A stretch of 16,469 bases of DNA from CAYWLQ01 sp964458775 (GTDB lineage: Bacteria > Myxococcota_A > Polyangia > JAAYKL01), in assembly GCA_964458775.1 (NCBI GenBank), contig CAYWLQ010000131.1, positions 1 through 16,469 of the forward strand, given 5' to 3'. Numbering within the stretch: the first letter of the stretch is position 1; every line of letters begins with the position of its first letter. A model generated the notes under the pieces. That model was not told the DNA's origin and did not search any database. It saw nothing but the letters and a program-made list of their open reading frames with translations. The position numbers and the translations under genes are program-made. This document shows, in pieces, positions 1 to 7,323 of the stretch.

Positions 1-1
1 A

Positions 2-1327
2 TATTGGATATGTGTTATGTCGGTTATTTTGGTGTTTGCTGCGGGATGTGACAAAACAGGGGATGCGTCAAATAATCCTGATGATACAGATCTTTACGGT
101 GGTACAGATAGTATAAACGGTGAAACTGACGCTGATGCTGACGGTGATGCCGATGCTGATACAGACAGTGATGCAGATACAGATAGTGATGCAGATACGG
201 ATGCTGATGCTGACAGTGATGCCGACGCTGACAGTGATGCTGATGCGGATAGTGATGCTGATGCTGACGCTGACAGTGATGCTGATGCTGATGCCGATAC
301 AGACAGCGATGCAGATGCCGATGCTGACGCTGACAGTGATGCTGATAGTGATGCTGACGCTGACAGTGATGCAGATGCTGATTCCGACACCGATACTGAT
401 GTTGATATGGATACTGATACGGACACAGATACAGATACTGATACAGATACAGATACAGATTCGGACATGGATACGGACTCCGATTCTGATTCGGATACGG
501 GCAACGGTGAACCGGAGTTTCATATTTATTTGGCTTTGGGGCAGTCGAATATGCAGGGAGCCGGCCACTTGCCGGATAGTCCCATTTCCCATCCTCGTGT
601 GAAGGTGTTACAGGGACAAAACTGCTCGCCTTCTGACGGTAACAGCTTTCGCTACGGAGAATGGCGGGACCAGTTTCCTCCTATGATTCGTTGCAAAGAA
701 GGAGAACGCCCTAAAGCGGACGGCTCAAGCGGTCCGATTGGACTGGGGCCGGCTGATCAATTTGCATACGAAATGGCTGAAGCGGCAGGTCCTAACGTTA
801 CTATCGGGATAGTCGGAGCGGCATACGGCGGTACTGACATTCAGGCGCATCTGCCGAATTGCGGGAGTTTCTGTAAACCGCCGTTTGGGGATGTCAGCGG
901 CGCTCCGGTGGTTAACGGCACAACTCCCATATATGAGTGGATACTGGACTTGGCGAAGAAAGCCCAAGAGGTCGGCGAAATCAAGGGCATTATTTTTCAT
1001 CACGGAGAGAACAACTCCGGAGATCAGGCATGGCTGGGGCATGTAAACACATATGTTACCAGTCTGCGAAGAGACTTGGGCCTTGACCCTGCTAAAGTTC
1101 CGTTTATTGCCGGTGAGTTGCCTCGTACCGGTTGTTGCCCAAATCATAATACTTTGGTTCAACAAATACCGGATCGCGTGGAGAACGGACATTGGGTATC
1201 CTCCGGTCCCATGCCGGACGGAACTGTACTTGGTGATCGCGGTGATAAATTACATTGGAGTACTTTCTCCGTTATAGAAATGGGCAAGCGTTATGCTGCC
1301 AAAATGCTGGAAGTCGGAAATTATTAA
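2..1327 (+). CDS. Stalked lipoprotein with CE6/SASA-type SGNH carbohydrate acetylesterase domain (5' partial)
   Basis: Likely a surface-anchored carbohydrate O-acetylesterase, for example an acetylxylan esterase. The first visible Met is at 17, but the frame is open to base 2 and reads YWICVMSV before a lipobox ending AAGC. The next two genes have W-x-C at the same 15-residue distance from the lipobox Cys, so the true start probably lies about 12 bases upstream of the window. After the Cys comes a short linker, then about 124 residues of Asp-Ala/Ser/Thr repeats, then the catalytic domain. Numbering from the Met at 17, it shows the block I nucleophile motif GQSNM (Ser177), a G-G-T-D-I segment, HHGENN (Glu331) and a C-terminal DKLHW (His413) followed by a G-K-R-Y-A helix. 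This order is that of the SASA family (PF03629, CE6). A sialate or other acetylesterase is possible; the xylan target is inferred from the neighbouring CE15 and GH30 genes. Confidence 0.85.
   Translation, partial: YWICVMSVILVFAAGCDKTGDASNNPDDTDLYGGTDSINGETDADADGDADADTDSDADTDSDADTDADADSDADADSDADADSDADADADSDADADADTDSDADADADADSDADSDADADSDADADSDTDTDVDMDTDTDTDTDTDTDTDTDSDMDTDSDSDSDTGNGEPEFHIYLALGQSNMQGAGHLPDSPISHPRVKVLQGQNCSPSDGNSFRYGEWRDQFPPMIRCKEGERPKADGSSGPIGLGPADQFAYEMAEAAGPNVTIGIVGAAYGGTDIQAHLPNCGSFCKPPFGDVSGAPVVNGTTPIYEWILDLAKKAQEVGEIKGIIFHHGENNSGDQAWLGHVNTYVTSLRRDLGLDPAKVPFIAGELPRTGCCPNHNTLVQQIPDRVENGHWVSSGPMPDGTVLGDRGDKLHWSTFSVIEMGKRYAAKMLEVGNY
128..499 (+). repeat. Asp-X stalk-coding hexanucleotide tract, gene 1
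   Basis: About 62 degenerate GAY-NNN hexamers encode alternating Asp with Ala, Ser or Thr. The first two thirds are rich in Asp-Ala and Asp-Ser, while the last part, next to the enzyme, is mostly Asp-Thr. A single D-A-D-A-D-G motif sits near the start. The tract is a strongly acidic, presumably extended stalk between the lipid anchor and the catalytic domain. Long minus-strand open frames across it (Ser-Val or Ile-Cys repeats) are artefacts of the repeat. Confidence 0.95.
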
Positions 1328-1355
1328 GAATTTCTGAATAATATGAAATAATTTG

Positions 1356-1415
1356 AAGGTTCTAAACTCCTCAGGCGAATAATATTAAGCAGATGTTTTG
1401 CAACTCGGTAATGTG
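1356..1415 (+). promoter_or_regulatory. Conserved upstream element, copy A (before the CE15 gene)
   Basis: This stretch of the 138-base gap between genes 1 and 2 aligns with 3411-3469 upstream of gene 3 at roughly 70% identity by hand. Shared blocks are AAGGTTC, CTCA, CGAA, GCAA and GTAATGTG, in the same order and spacing. Conservation in non-coding DNA, at a similar distance from two start codons, suggests a promoter, operator or 5' leader element, or simply duplication of the 5' region. I could not assign a convincing -35/-10 pair. Confidence 0.55.
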
Positions 1416-1429
1416 AGCCTTGCTTACAA

Positions 1430-1452
1430 GACCTTAGGTCAACTTATGTTGA
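1430..1452 (+). promoter_or_regulatory. Two small inverted repeats abutting the gene 2 ribosome-binding site
   Basis: GACCT-T-AGGTC (1430-1440) is followed by TCAAC-TTAT-GTTGA (1439-1452), a 5-bp stem with a tetraloop. The stem's last base overlaps the Shine-Dalgarno AAAGGAG at 1452-1458. A CCTAAGG palindrome occurs at the comparable place before gene 3. It may be a weak translational control or an operator half, but the stems are short and could be chance. Confidence 0.25.
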
Positions 1453-1465
1453 AAGGAGTTAGAAA

Positions 1466-3289
1466 ATGAAAATGTTAACTTGGATATGTTTGTTATCAAT
1501 TATAATTGGTGCAGCTATGGGATGCGGCAATTCATCAAGTCCTGCAGATAATGAAGATGATCAGGAAACTTCGGAAAGCGGGGGTGACGGAGATTCTGAC
1601 ACGGATACCGATGTTGATAGTGACACGGATGCAGACTCGGATACGGACAGCGATTCGGATGCTGATAGTGATAGCGACTCTGATTCAGATACGGATACAG
1701 ACAGCGATTCGGACGCAGATGCAGATTCGGACACGGATACCGATTCGGATTCAGATGCTGACTCTGACAGTGACGTCGATACCGATACCGATACCGATAT
1801 AGATACTGATAGTGATGTAGATACCGATACCGACACAGATACAGATACAGATACAGACACAGATACAGATACAGATACAGATACTGATACTGATAGCGAC
1901 ACAAACGAATATACTTGTGAATATGAATGTCTAGATCATTGTGCTTCTTGGGGAGGAACTCGCATGAGCGGAACTTGTCCGGGAGACCAACGGTGTTGCG
2001 AAGGCGCTACGATTCCTGAAATAGATACCGGCTCAGATGCTGATACTGACAGCGATACTGACAGCGATACTGACAGCGATACTGACAGTGATACCGACAC
2101 GGATGCTGATTCAGATAGTGACACGGATGCGGATGGCGATTTCATTGAAGATTCCGGGTATAACTGCCCTAAAACTTCGTCTAACGGCTCCAATGGCGGA
2201 TCTTCCAGCGTTTTGCCTGATCCGTTTACTATGTGGAACGGTACTCAGGTTCAAACTATGGAGGATTGGGTTTGTCGTCGTCGAGAGCTTGTAGTTGAAG
2301 CGGAAGAACTGATTTTGGGCGAGAAAGCGCCGCCTCCTGCTTCTATCGGAGGAACTGTTTCGGGCAGCATATCGAATTCCGCCTACACAGTTAATGTGGA
2401 AAATCCCGGCGGAAGTACCACCTTCAGCGGCACAGTGAGTCTGCCGAACACAGGATCGGCACCGTACCCGGCAGTAATTATTATTGGCGGATTTAACAGC
2501 TTGAACTCTGATGTGCTCAGCAGTGAAGGTGTAGCGACTATGAGCTACAATAACAATGACATTGCATCGGAGGCTTCGGGTGATTTTACTACCGGAAAAT
2601 ACTACATCGCAAACCCTGACTATAAGGGAATTACCAGTGCATTAGTGGCGTGGGCTTGGGGGGTCAGCCGAATTATCGATATGTTAGAACAAAACCCCAA
2701 TGTGATAGACCCCACGAAAATTGCAGTTCACGGATGTTCTCGATTGGGAAAAGCCGCTTTCGTAATCGGAGCTTTTGATCAACGTATAGCACTGGGGCTT
2801 CCTTTGGAGCCCGGCACCGGAGGACCGGCACCGCTTCGAGCGCTGCCGACACTCGGCGGGCAATCACTCTCCAGTTGTAATGGAGAGGCAAGTTGGTTCG
2901 GTCCAATGTCCAGAAACTATTCGTCATCAATGCCGGTGGACATGAGTGATGTGGCTGCTATGTACGCTCCAAGAGGGTTACTGATGATGGATAACCCGCA
3001 TATTGACCATTTGTCATATAAGGCCAACTACCTCGGTTGTGCCGCTGCCAATGAAATTTATGCTGCGATGGGTAAATCTGATGCATTGTGGTATCTGGGG
3101 AATAGCGGTAACGGCAGCCATTGCGCTGTTAGAAGTGAATACGCAGGACCCTTAAGAGCGATGATAAGAAAGTTCCTTAAAAACGACAGTAGCGCAACAA
3201 CAGGCGGTCTTGATAAGCACGCAAATCACGGTAATATCGATGTTGCCGGATGGACTAACGGTTGGAAGAAAGGCACTATTTCTCAATAA
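1466..3289 (+). CDS. Stalked lipoprotein with CE15 glucuronoyl esterase domain
   Basis: Predicted to cleave ester bonds between 4-O-methylglucuronic acid of xylan and lignin alcohols, outside the cell. The start at 1466 has AAAGGAG seven bases upstream. The 607-residue protein has a lipoprotein signal peptide (lipobox AAMGC, Cys20), an acidic stalk (residues 41-146), a six-Cys module (151-178), a second stalk (187-225) and a catalytic alpha/beta-hydrolase domain (about 235-595). CE15 hallmarks are the nucleophile motif GCSRLGK (Ser425), LEPGTGG (Glu448, the position of the acid in many bacterial CE15 enzymes) and GSHC (His552). The domain is of normal CE15 length and looks complete. The signal peptide and 5' leader are similar at DNA level to those of the next gene, suggesting duplication of the front end. 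The neighbouring GH30_8-like enzyme uses the same MeGlcA decoration, supporting a glucuronoxylan target. Confidence 0.9.
   Translation: MKMLTWICLLSIIIGAAMGCGNSSSPADNEDDQETSESGGDGDSDTDTDVDSDTDADSDTDSDSDADSDSDSDSDTDTDSDSDADADSDTDTDSDSDADSDSDVDTDTDTDIDTDSDVDTDTDTDTDTDTDTDTDTDTDTDTDSDTNEYTCEYECLDHCASWGGTRMSGTCPGDQRCCEGATIPEIDTGSDADTDSDTDSDTDSDTDSDTDTDADSDSDTDADGDFIEDSGYNCPKTSSNGSNGGSSSVLPDPFTMWNGTQVQTMEDWVCRRRELVVEAEELILGEKAPPPASIGGTVSGSISNSAYTVNVENPGGSTTFSGTVSLPNTGSAPYPAVIIIGGFNSLNSDVLSSEGVATMSYNNNDIASEASGDFTTGKYYIANPDYKGITSALVAWAWGVSRIIDMLEQNPNVIDPTKIAVHGCSRLGKAAFVIGAFDQRIALGLPLEPGTGGPAPLRALPTLGGQSLSSCNGEASWFGPMSRNYSSSMPVDMSDVAAMYAPRGLLMMDNPHIDHLSYKANYLGCAAANEIYAAMGKSDALWYLGNSGNGSHCAVRSEYAGPLRAMIRKFLKNDSSATTGGLDKHANHGNIDVAGWTNGWKKGTISQ
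1586..1903 (+). repeat. Asp-X stalk-coding tract 1, CE15 gene
   Basis: About 106 residues of alternating Asp with Ser/Thr/Ala/Val. The membrane-proximal part is rich in Asp-Ser, and the distal part is an almost pure Asp-Thr run ending just before the six-Cys module. It follows a GGDGD motif also found at the start of the stalks of genes 3 and 4. Confidence 0.95.
1916..1999 (+). other. Six-cysteine mini-module between two stalk segments (CE15 gene)
   Basis: Residues 151-178 have the pattern C-x3-C-x3-C-x11-C-x5-CC, with C-E-Y-E-C at the front and GG plus G-T-C-P in the middle. A related module with the same order (C-V-Y-E-C, GG, G, C, CC) lies at the same place in the GH30 gene (5856-5951). 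Being extracytoplasmic, it is likely a disulfide-bonded knot. The spacing resembles beta-defensin-like frameworks, but I recognise no named family. It could be a glycan- or protein-binding module. Confidence 0.7.
2024..2140 (+). repeat. Asp-X stalk-coding tract 2, CE15 gene, with perfect 12-bp repeats
   Basis: It encodes about 39 residues of Asp-Thr/Ser/Ala between the six-Cys module and the catalytic domain. Within it GATACTGACAGC is tandemly repeated four times at 2042-2089, the last copy with one base changed. This near-identity points to recent expansion. The tract ends D-T-D-A-D-G-D-F, loosely like a calcium loop. Confidence 0.9.
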
Positions 3290-3544
3290 GCTGCTCTTTC
3301 TAAGCTTTCAGAACATCTTCGCATATTGTTTCCAGCGTGTTTCTCTATAATTTGCATCTATCCGACTGAATACTTATTCTAATCATTTATATTTTGTAAA
3401 AAAAATTTGGAAGGTTCGAATCTTCTCAAACGAAAAGTACCGGGCAATTGTTTAGCAATTTGTAATGTGTATTGCTGAGCCTAAGGTAATGCTGAACTTG
3501 CTCATAATATGGTGTGTCACACTAATAAGGGAAGGAATTGGTGT
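3290..3544. other. Longer intergenic region between genes 2 and 3
   Basis: The 255 bases hold no credible ORF or RNA gene. An AT-rich stretch contains a TATAAT at 3346-3351 with a poor -35 candidate (TATTGT, 3324-3329, 16-base spacer). The conserved leader copy B follows at 3411-3469. No convincing terminator hairpin was seen after gene 2. This is the likeliest internal promoter of the five-gene cluster; genes 3, 4 and 5 are much closer together (19 and 40 bases). Confidence 0.35.
3411..3469 (+). promoter_or_regulatory. Conserved upstream element, copy B (before the BNR propeller gene)
   Basis: Second copy of the element at 1356-1415, keeping AAGGTTC, CTCA, CGAA, GCAA and GTAATGTG. It lies about 75 bases before the gene 3 start, against about 50 for copy A. 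No copy is visible before genes 4 and 5, which fits their being co-transcribed with gene 3. Confidence 0.55.
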
Positions 3545-5398
3545 ATGAAAATAGTAGCTTGGACATGTTTACTATCAATCCTGTTTGCATTGTCTTCTGG
3601 ATGCAACAATTCACAAGGCGGAACAAATGATGCAGATGATACAGAAACTTTTGAAAACGGCGGCGACGGAGATGCTGATTCGGATGCCGATGCTGATAGT
3701 GACACGGATGCGGATTCTGATACGGATAGCGATGCTGATGCAGATAGCGATGCTGATGCTGACGCCGATTCTGACACCGATGCTGATACCGACAGTGATT
3801 CAGACGCAGATGCAGATTCAGATGCAGATGCTGACGCAGATGCGGATTCAGATGCTGACGCAGATACCGATACTGATACCGATAGCGATACCGATACTGA
3901 TATAGATAGCGATAGCGATACTGATACTGATATTGATGCCGATACCGATGCGGACACGGATACTGATACAGATATCGATACTGATTCCGATATTGATACA
4001 GACATTGATGCAGATACAGATACAGATACAGATATCGATACCGATACAGATACCGACGTCGATACAGATATAGATACTGATAGTAACCCCCATTCTGAGT
4101 GTCCGTTCTCTGCTAATACGGTTGCCGGCGGCTCCAATTGGGTTAATGGAGATCTTATAACGTTTAACAACAGCGGTGCCTGGTGCTGGTATCAGGACGA
4201 GCGTGCAATTGTGGATAAAGAAGCAAACATGCTTATTATCGGCTCAGTTCAGAGCAGTTCTGTTCACATTGTCCATTATGATCTTGCCGTCGGACGTGTT
4301 GCTAACAAATATACGGTGGACAACGCGCTTCCATATACAGACGATCATGACACTCCGGCTATTATTAAAACAAAAGACGGCGGATATGCAGCCATGTGGG
4401 CAGGACACCGCAACGACTGTTACAGCCGCACCAGCTATTTCAACGGCAATTCATGGTCAGCAAAGACCAATTTTAACTGGTCTCCGCATGGATGTACGCA
4501 AGGCGGTGACGGAATGGTCACCTATGCAAATATTTGGTATATCGGTGACATTCTGTATAGCTATGTCCGGTCGGTTGAGACAAGTCCGAATTTCTTGCGG
4601 AGCGACAACCATGGCAGAAGTTGGAGCTTCGGCGGCCGTTTAACTTCGACACCGCCGGTGGGGTATGTGGCCGGATACTATAAGTACTGGGGAAACAATG
4701 AGGACCGTATTGACTGGTTGGGTACTGAAGCGCATCCTCGGGACTACAATAACAGCCTTTATCATGGATATATTCAGGACGGTAAGATCCACAACTCTCA
4801 TGGAGAGGTTATAGATAATGATTTTACCGATAGATCAGCAAAAGATGTAACCGAATACACGCAGATGTTTGCTGCGGGTTCAACTGTCAAAGGGGTTACC
4901 TTGGACCACGCATGGAATGCTGATCTTGTTAGATATGACAACGGGACTATTGCTGCTATTTGGACAGCTCGCGTTGCGGGGACCTCAAGCAGTAATCCGG
5001 ATAAACGCTTGATGTATGCCCGCTTTGACGGGAGTAATTGGAAATTGACCTATCTTGCTAAGGCCGGAGTCAAGCTTTACGATTCAGAGCAAGACTATAC
5101 AGGACTCGGCTCATTGGATCCGGATAATCCGGAGGTTATCTATATTTCAACTCCCTACGATCCTCGAACCGATGAAGGGGATTTTAACGGTCGTAAGGAA
5201 ATTTGGAAAGGCGTGACCTGTGACGGCGGTGAAAGCTTTGACTGGGTACCGATCACTGCAAATTCTCAAATGGACAATCTTAGACCGATCGTTCCCAAAT
5301 GGGACAGCAGCAATCGAGCATTGTTGTGGTTAAGAGGCACTTACACTTCAGCTCAAACCTATGCGCTAAGCGTGGTCGGGCTTATTGAAAAACAATAG
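3545..5398 (+). CDS. Stalked lipoprotein with BNR_4-type beta-propeller domain, possible polysaccharide lyase
   Basis: An extracytoplasmic propeller protein likely acting on or binding a uronic-acid polysaccharide. I chose the start at 3545, which gives a lipoprotein signal peptide (LSSGC, Cys20) and has AAGGGAAGGA eight bases upstream; an in-frame ATG at 3509 would add a polar N-terminus. The stalk spans residues 41-180. The C-terminal ~420 residues show GAWCWYQDERA, DDHDTPAI, an Asp-box SDNHGRSW (353-360), TEAHPRDYNNSLYHGY and a second Asp-box-like CDGGESF (559-565), matching the BNR_4 group (PF15892). His268 and His288 are 20 residues apart on adjacent strands, a spacing I recall from propeller-type ulvan lyases (PL24/PL25). 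With GH105 two genes downstream, a lyase role is attractive but unproven; a glycosidase or binding protein is possible. It is not a typical sialidase. Confidence 0.75.
   Translation: MKIVAWTCLLSILFALSSGCNNSQGGTNDADDTETFENGGDGDADSDADADSDTDADSDTDSDADADSDADADADSDTDADTDSDSDADADSDADADADADSDADADTDTDTDSDTDTDIDSDSDTDTDIDADTDADTDTDTDIDTDSDIDTDIDADTDTDTDIDTDTDTDVDTDIDTDSNPHSECPFSANTVAGGSNWVNGDLITFNNSGAWCWYQDERAIVDKEANMLIIGSVQSSSVHIVHYDLAVGRVANKYTVDNALPYTDDHDTPAIIKTKDGGYAAMWAGHRNDCYSRTSYFNGNSWSAKTNFNWSPHGCTQGGDGMVTYANIWYIGDILYSYVRSVETSPNFLRSDNHGRSWSFGGRLTSTPPVGYVAGYYKYWGNNEDRIDWLGTEAHPRDYNNSLYHGYIQDGKIHNSHGEVIDNDFTDRSAKDVTEYTQMFAAGSTVKGVTLDHAWNADLVRYDNGTIAAIWTARVAGTSSSNPDKRLMYARFDGSNWKLTYLAKAGVKLYDSEQDYTGLGSLDPDNPEVIYISTPYDPRTDEGDFNGRKEIWKGVTCDGGESFDWVPITANSQMDNLRPIVPKWDSSNRALLWLRGTYTSAQTYALSVVGLIEKQ
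3665..4084 (+). repeat. Asp-X stalk-coding tract, BNR propeller gene
   Basis: The longest uninterrupted stalk in the window, about 140 residues. The first half is Asp-Ala/Ser and the second half Asp-Thr with regular Asp-Ile insertions, unlike its neighbours. It ends just before a SECPF segment that begins the folded domain. Confidence 0.95.
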
Positions 5399-5417
5399 AG
5401 AAAGGACAAATGATACT

Positions 5418-7283
5418 ATGAAAAAATTTATTATTCTTACCGTTGGGCTGATGTTTTCGTCTTTGTTTGGATGCGGAACTGATGACGTTCCCAACAACTA
5501 TGGCAATATGGATTCGGACAGCAGCTCGGGGGGGGATGGGGATAGCGACAGTGATACGGATGCAGATGCAGATTCAGACGCGGATACAGATACCGACGCA
5601 GATGCAGATACAGATGCAGATACAGATACTGACGCGGATGCAGATGCAGATTCAGACGCGGATGCAGATGCAGATGCAGATACTGATACAGATACTGATG
5701 CAGATACTGATAGTGATACGGATGCAGATGCAGATTCAGATTCAGACTCTGATACTGACACAGATACGGATACCGATACGGATACCGACACGGATACCGA
5801 TACTGACACAGATACGGATACGGATACGGATACAGATACGGATGCTGATACCGATTGTGTATACGAGTGTATGACAGAAAGGAATTGTAACACTGCCGGC
5901 GGTTCGATTGTTCAAGGCATGTTTTGCAACGACATGTGGAATGTGTGCTGTAATACGTCAAGCGACGGTGATACCGATGCCGATACCGATTCAGACACAG
6001 ATACCGATGCTGATACTGATTCAGACACAGATACCGATGCCGATACCGATTCAGACACAGATACCGATGCTGATACTGATGCAGATACCGATACCGATAC
6101 CGATACTGATTCTGATGTGACTTGTGCCGGAGGGGCGAGCTGTGTCAATCTGAATGATACGAAACAGATGATTCAAGGATACGGAGGAATTAATCACCCT
6201 GTATGGATTGGCGACTTGACCGCTGCACAGAGGGAGACAGCGTTTGGAAACGGACCGAATCAGCTCGGCTTTTCTGTTCTCAGATTGTTTATCAGTGACA
6301 ACAGCAACCAATGGTCTCAAGATTTGACTACGGCTCTTAGAGCGCAGGAGTTGGGAGTTTTGTTGTTTGCTTCCCCATGGAATCCTCCGGCTAGCATGGC
6401 TGTTACAGTCAACGGTCAAAAAAGAGTAAACACGTCAATGTATGCACAATATGCCGGCCACCTAATGGACTACTACAACTATATGAAGACTAACGGTGTT
6501 GATATATACTCTATTTCTATTCAAAACGAACCTGATTATGCCCACGATTGGACCGAGTGGTCGGCAAGCGAGATCGTTACATTTCTTAAAAATAATTCAG
6601 GCGATTTTCCTTTCAAAGTGATGGCGCCGGAGTCCTTTCAATATCGAAAGAATATGTCGGATCCAATTCTTAATGACCCGGCAGCTTTAGCAAATATGGA
6701 CATACTTGGAGCGCACCTTTACGGAACACAAGTAAGAGACTTTCCCTATCCGCTTTTTAAGGAAAAAGGAGCCGGCAAAGAACTTTGGATGACGGAAGTA
6801 TACTATCCTAACAGCAGCAGTGATGCGGACACATGGCCGGAAGCGTTGGGTGTTGCGACCCATATTCACAATTCTATGGTTGAGGCTGAGTTCCAAGCCT
6901 ATGTTTGGTGGTACATACGAAGAAGCTACGGACCTATGAAGGAGAACGGCACCATAAGTAAACGAGGATGGATGATGGCGCATTTCTCCAAATTTGTACG
7001 CCGCGGATTTTATCGCGTGGATGTTCCTAAAACCCCCAAAAGCGGAGTCTACATGTCTGCGTACAAGAGTGATTCAGATGTTGTTGTAGTTATTGTCAAT
7101 GAAAATAATTCATCGCAATCGGTTACACTGTCGGTTGCCGGAAGAGATGTCAACTCATTCGAGCGGTATGTAACATCCGGAAGTAAGAATATGAGTACAG
7201 AAAGTACAGTTACCGGTAACAACAATTCATTTACTGTTTCACTGGATGCACAAAGCGTAACCACTCTGCACGCCAAACGTTAA
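5418..7283 (+). CDS. Stalked lipoprotein with GH30 subfamily 8-like glucuronoxylan endoxylanase
   Basis: Predicted endoxylanase that cuts xylan at a position set by a (methyl)glucuronic acid side chain (EC 3.2.1.136 type). The start at 5418 gives MKKFIILTVG with lipobox LFGC (Cys19) and has AAAGGAC upstream; an upstream in-frame ATG at 5385 overlaps gene 3 and is less likely. Domains are stalk 1 (40-146), six-Cys module (147-178), stalk 2 (about 185-233), a GH30 TIM barrel (about 245-525) and the GH30 side beta-domain (to 621). The acid/base is Glu371 in SIQNEPDY and the nucleophile Glu460 in LWMTEVYYP. Y-I-R-R-S-Y (Tyr499, Arg502, Tyr504) matches the glucuronate-recognition Tyr-x-x-Arg-x-Tyr of subfamily 8 enzymes, as do the flanking KRGWMMAHFSKFVR residues. 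It lies 19 bases after gene 3, so it is probably in the same operon. Confidence 0.92.
   Translation: MKKFIILTVGLMFSSLFGCGTDDVPNNYGNMDSDSSSGGDGDSDSDTDADADSDADTDTDADADTDADTDTDADADADSDADADADADTDTDTDADTDSDTDADADSDSDSDTDTDTDTDTDTDTDTDTDTDTDTDTDTDTDADTDCVYECMTERNCNTAGGSIVQGMFCNDMWNVCCNTSSDGDTDADTDSDTDTDADTDSDTDTDADTDSDTDTDADTDADTDTDTDTDSDVTCAGGASCVNLNDTKQMIQGYGGINHPVWIGDLTAAQRETAFGNGPNQLGFSVLRLFISDNSNQWSQDLTTALRAQELGVLLFASPWNPPASMAVTVNGQKRVNTSMYAQYAGHLMDYYNYMKTNGVDIYSISIQNEPDYAHDWTEWSASEIVTFLKNNSGDFPFKVMAPESFQYRKNMSDPILNDPAALANMDILGAHLYGTQVRDFPYPLFKEKGAGKELWMTEVYYPNSSSDADTWPEALGVATHIHNSMVEAEFQAYVWWYIRRSYGPMKENGTISKRGWMMAHFSKFVRRGFYRVDVPKTPKSGVYMSAYKSDSDVVVVIVNENNSSQSVTLSVAGRDVNSFERYVTSGSKNMSTESTVTGNNNSFTVSLDAQSVTTLHAKR
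5535..5855 (+). repeat. Asp-X stalk-coding tract 1, GH30 gene
   Basis: About 107 residues. Asp-Ala and Asp-Ser pairs dominate first, then roughly 15 consecutive Asp-Thr pairs lead into the six-Cys module. It follows the GGDGD motif shared with genes 2 and 3. Confidence 0.95.
5856..5951 (+). other. Six-cysteine mini-module between two stalk segments (GH30 gene)
   Basis: Residues 147-178 follow C-x3-C-x5-C-x12-C-x6-CC, starting C-V-Y-E-C and containing a central GG and G-M-F-C. This is the homologue of residues 151-178 in the CE15 protein; apart from Cys and Gly the residues differ, so the framework is conserved rather than just recently copied. It is likely disulfide-bonded and exposed between two flexible acidic arms. 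Confidence 0.7.
5970..6116 (+). repeat. Asp-X stalk-coding tract 2, GH30 gene, with 30-bp higher-order repeats
   Basis: A 30-bp unit encoding DADTDSDTDT is repeated at 5976-6005, 6006-6035 and 6036-6065, with a partial fourth copy from 6066. Units 1 and 3 appear identical, while unit 2 has synonymous changes shared with unit 4, implying duplication of a 60-bp block. Confidence 0.9.
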
Positions 7284-7323
7284 ATTCTTTAAACATAATT
7301 TGGTATCGCTTGAAGGAGAAAAA

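Noticed and set aside
128..499. CRISPR or satellite-like array
   Set aside because: No conserved repeat/spacer structure; the period is 6 bases, in frame, with codon-level degeneracy.
68..592. Long minus-strand and frame-shifted open frames rich in Ser-Val, Ile-Cys or Tyr-Arg repeats over every stalk tract (also around 1515-1904, 3517-4170, 5437-5961, 7239-7935)
   Set aside because: They are mirror translations of the hexamer repeats, with no ribosome-binding sites or domains; the plus-strand genes explain the DNA.
2120..2152. Dockerin or EF-hand calcium loop (D-T-D-A-D-G-D-F-I-E-D) at the end of CE15 stalk 2, and D-A-D-A-D-G in gene 1
   Set aside because: The loops are single, lack the duplicated helix-loop pattern and the position-12 acidic residue, and arise easily in an Asp-X stalk.
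3290..3345. Terminator or small RNA downstream of the CE15 gene
   Set aside because: AAGCTT and nearby complementarity are too short to form a convincing stem-loop with a U-tract.
4085..5398. Sialidase assignment for the propeller gene because of Asp-boxes
   Set aside because: The sialidase RIP motif and arginine triad are not evident; the AWCWYQDERA and EAHP motifs point to the BNR_4 group.
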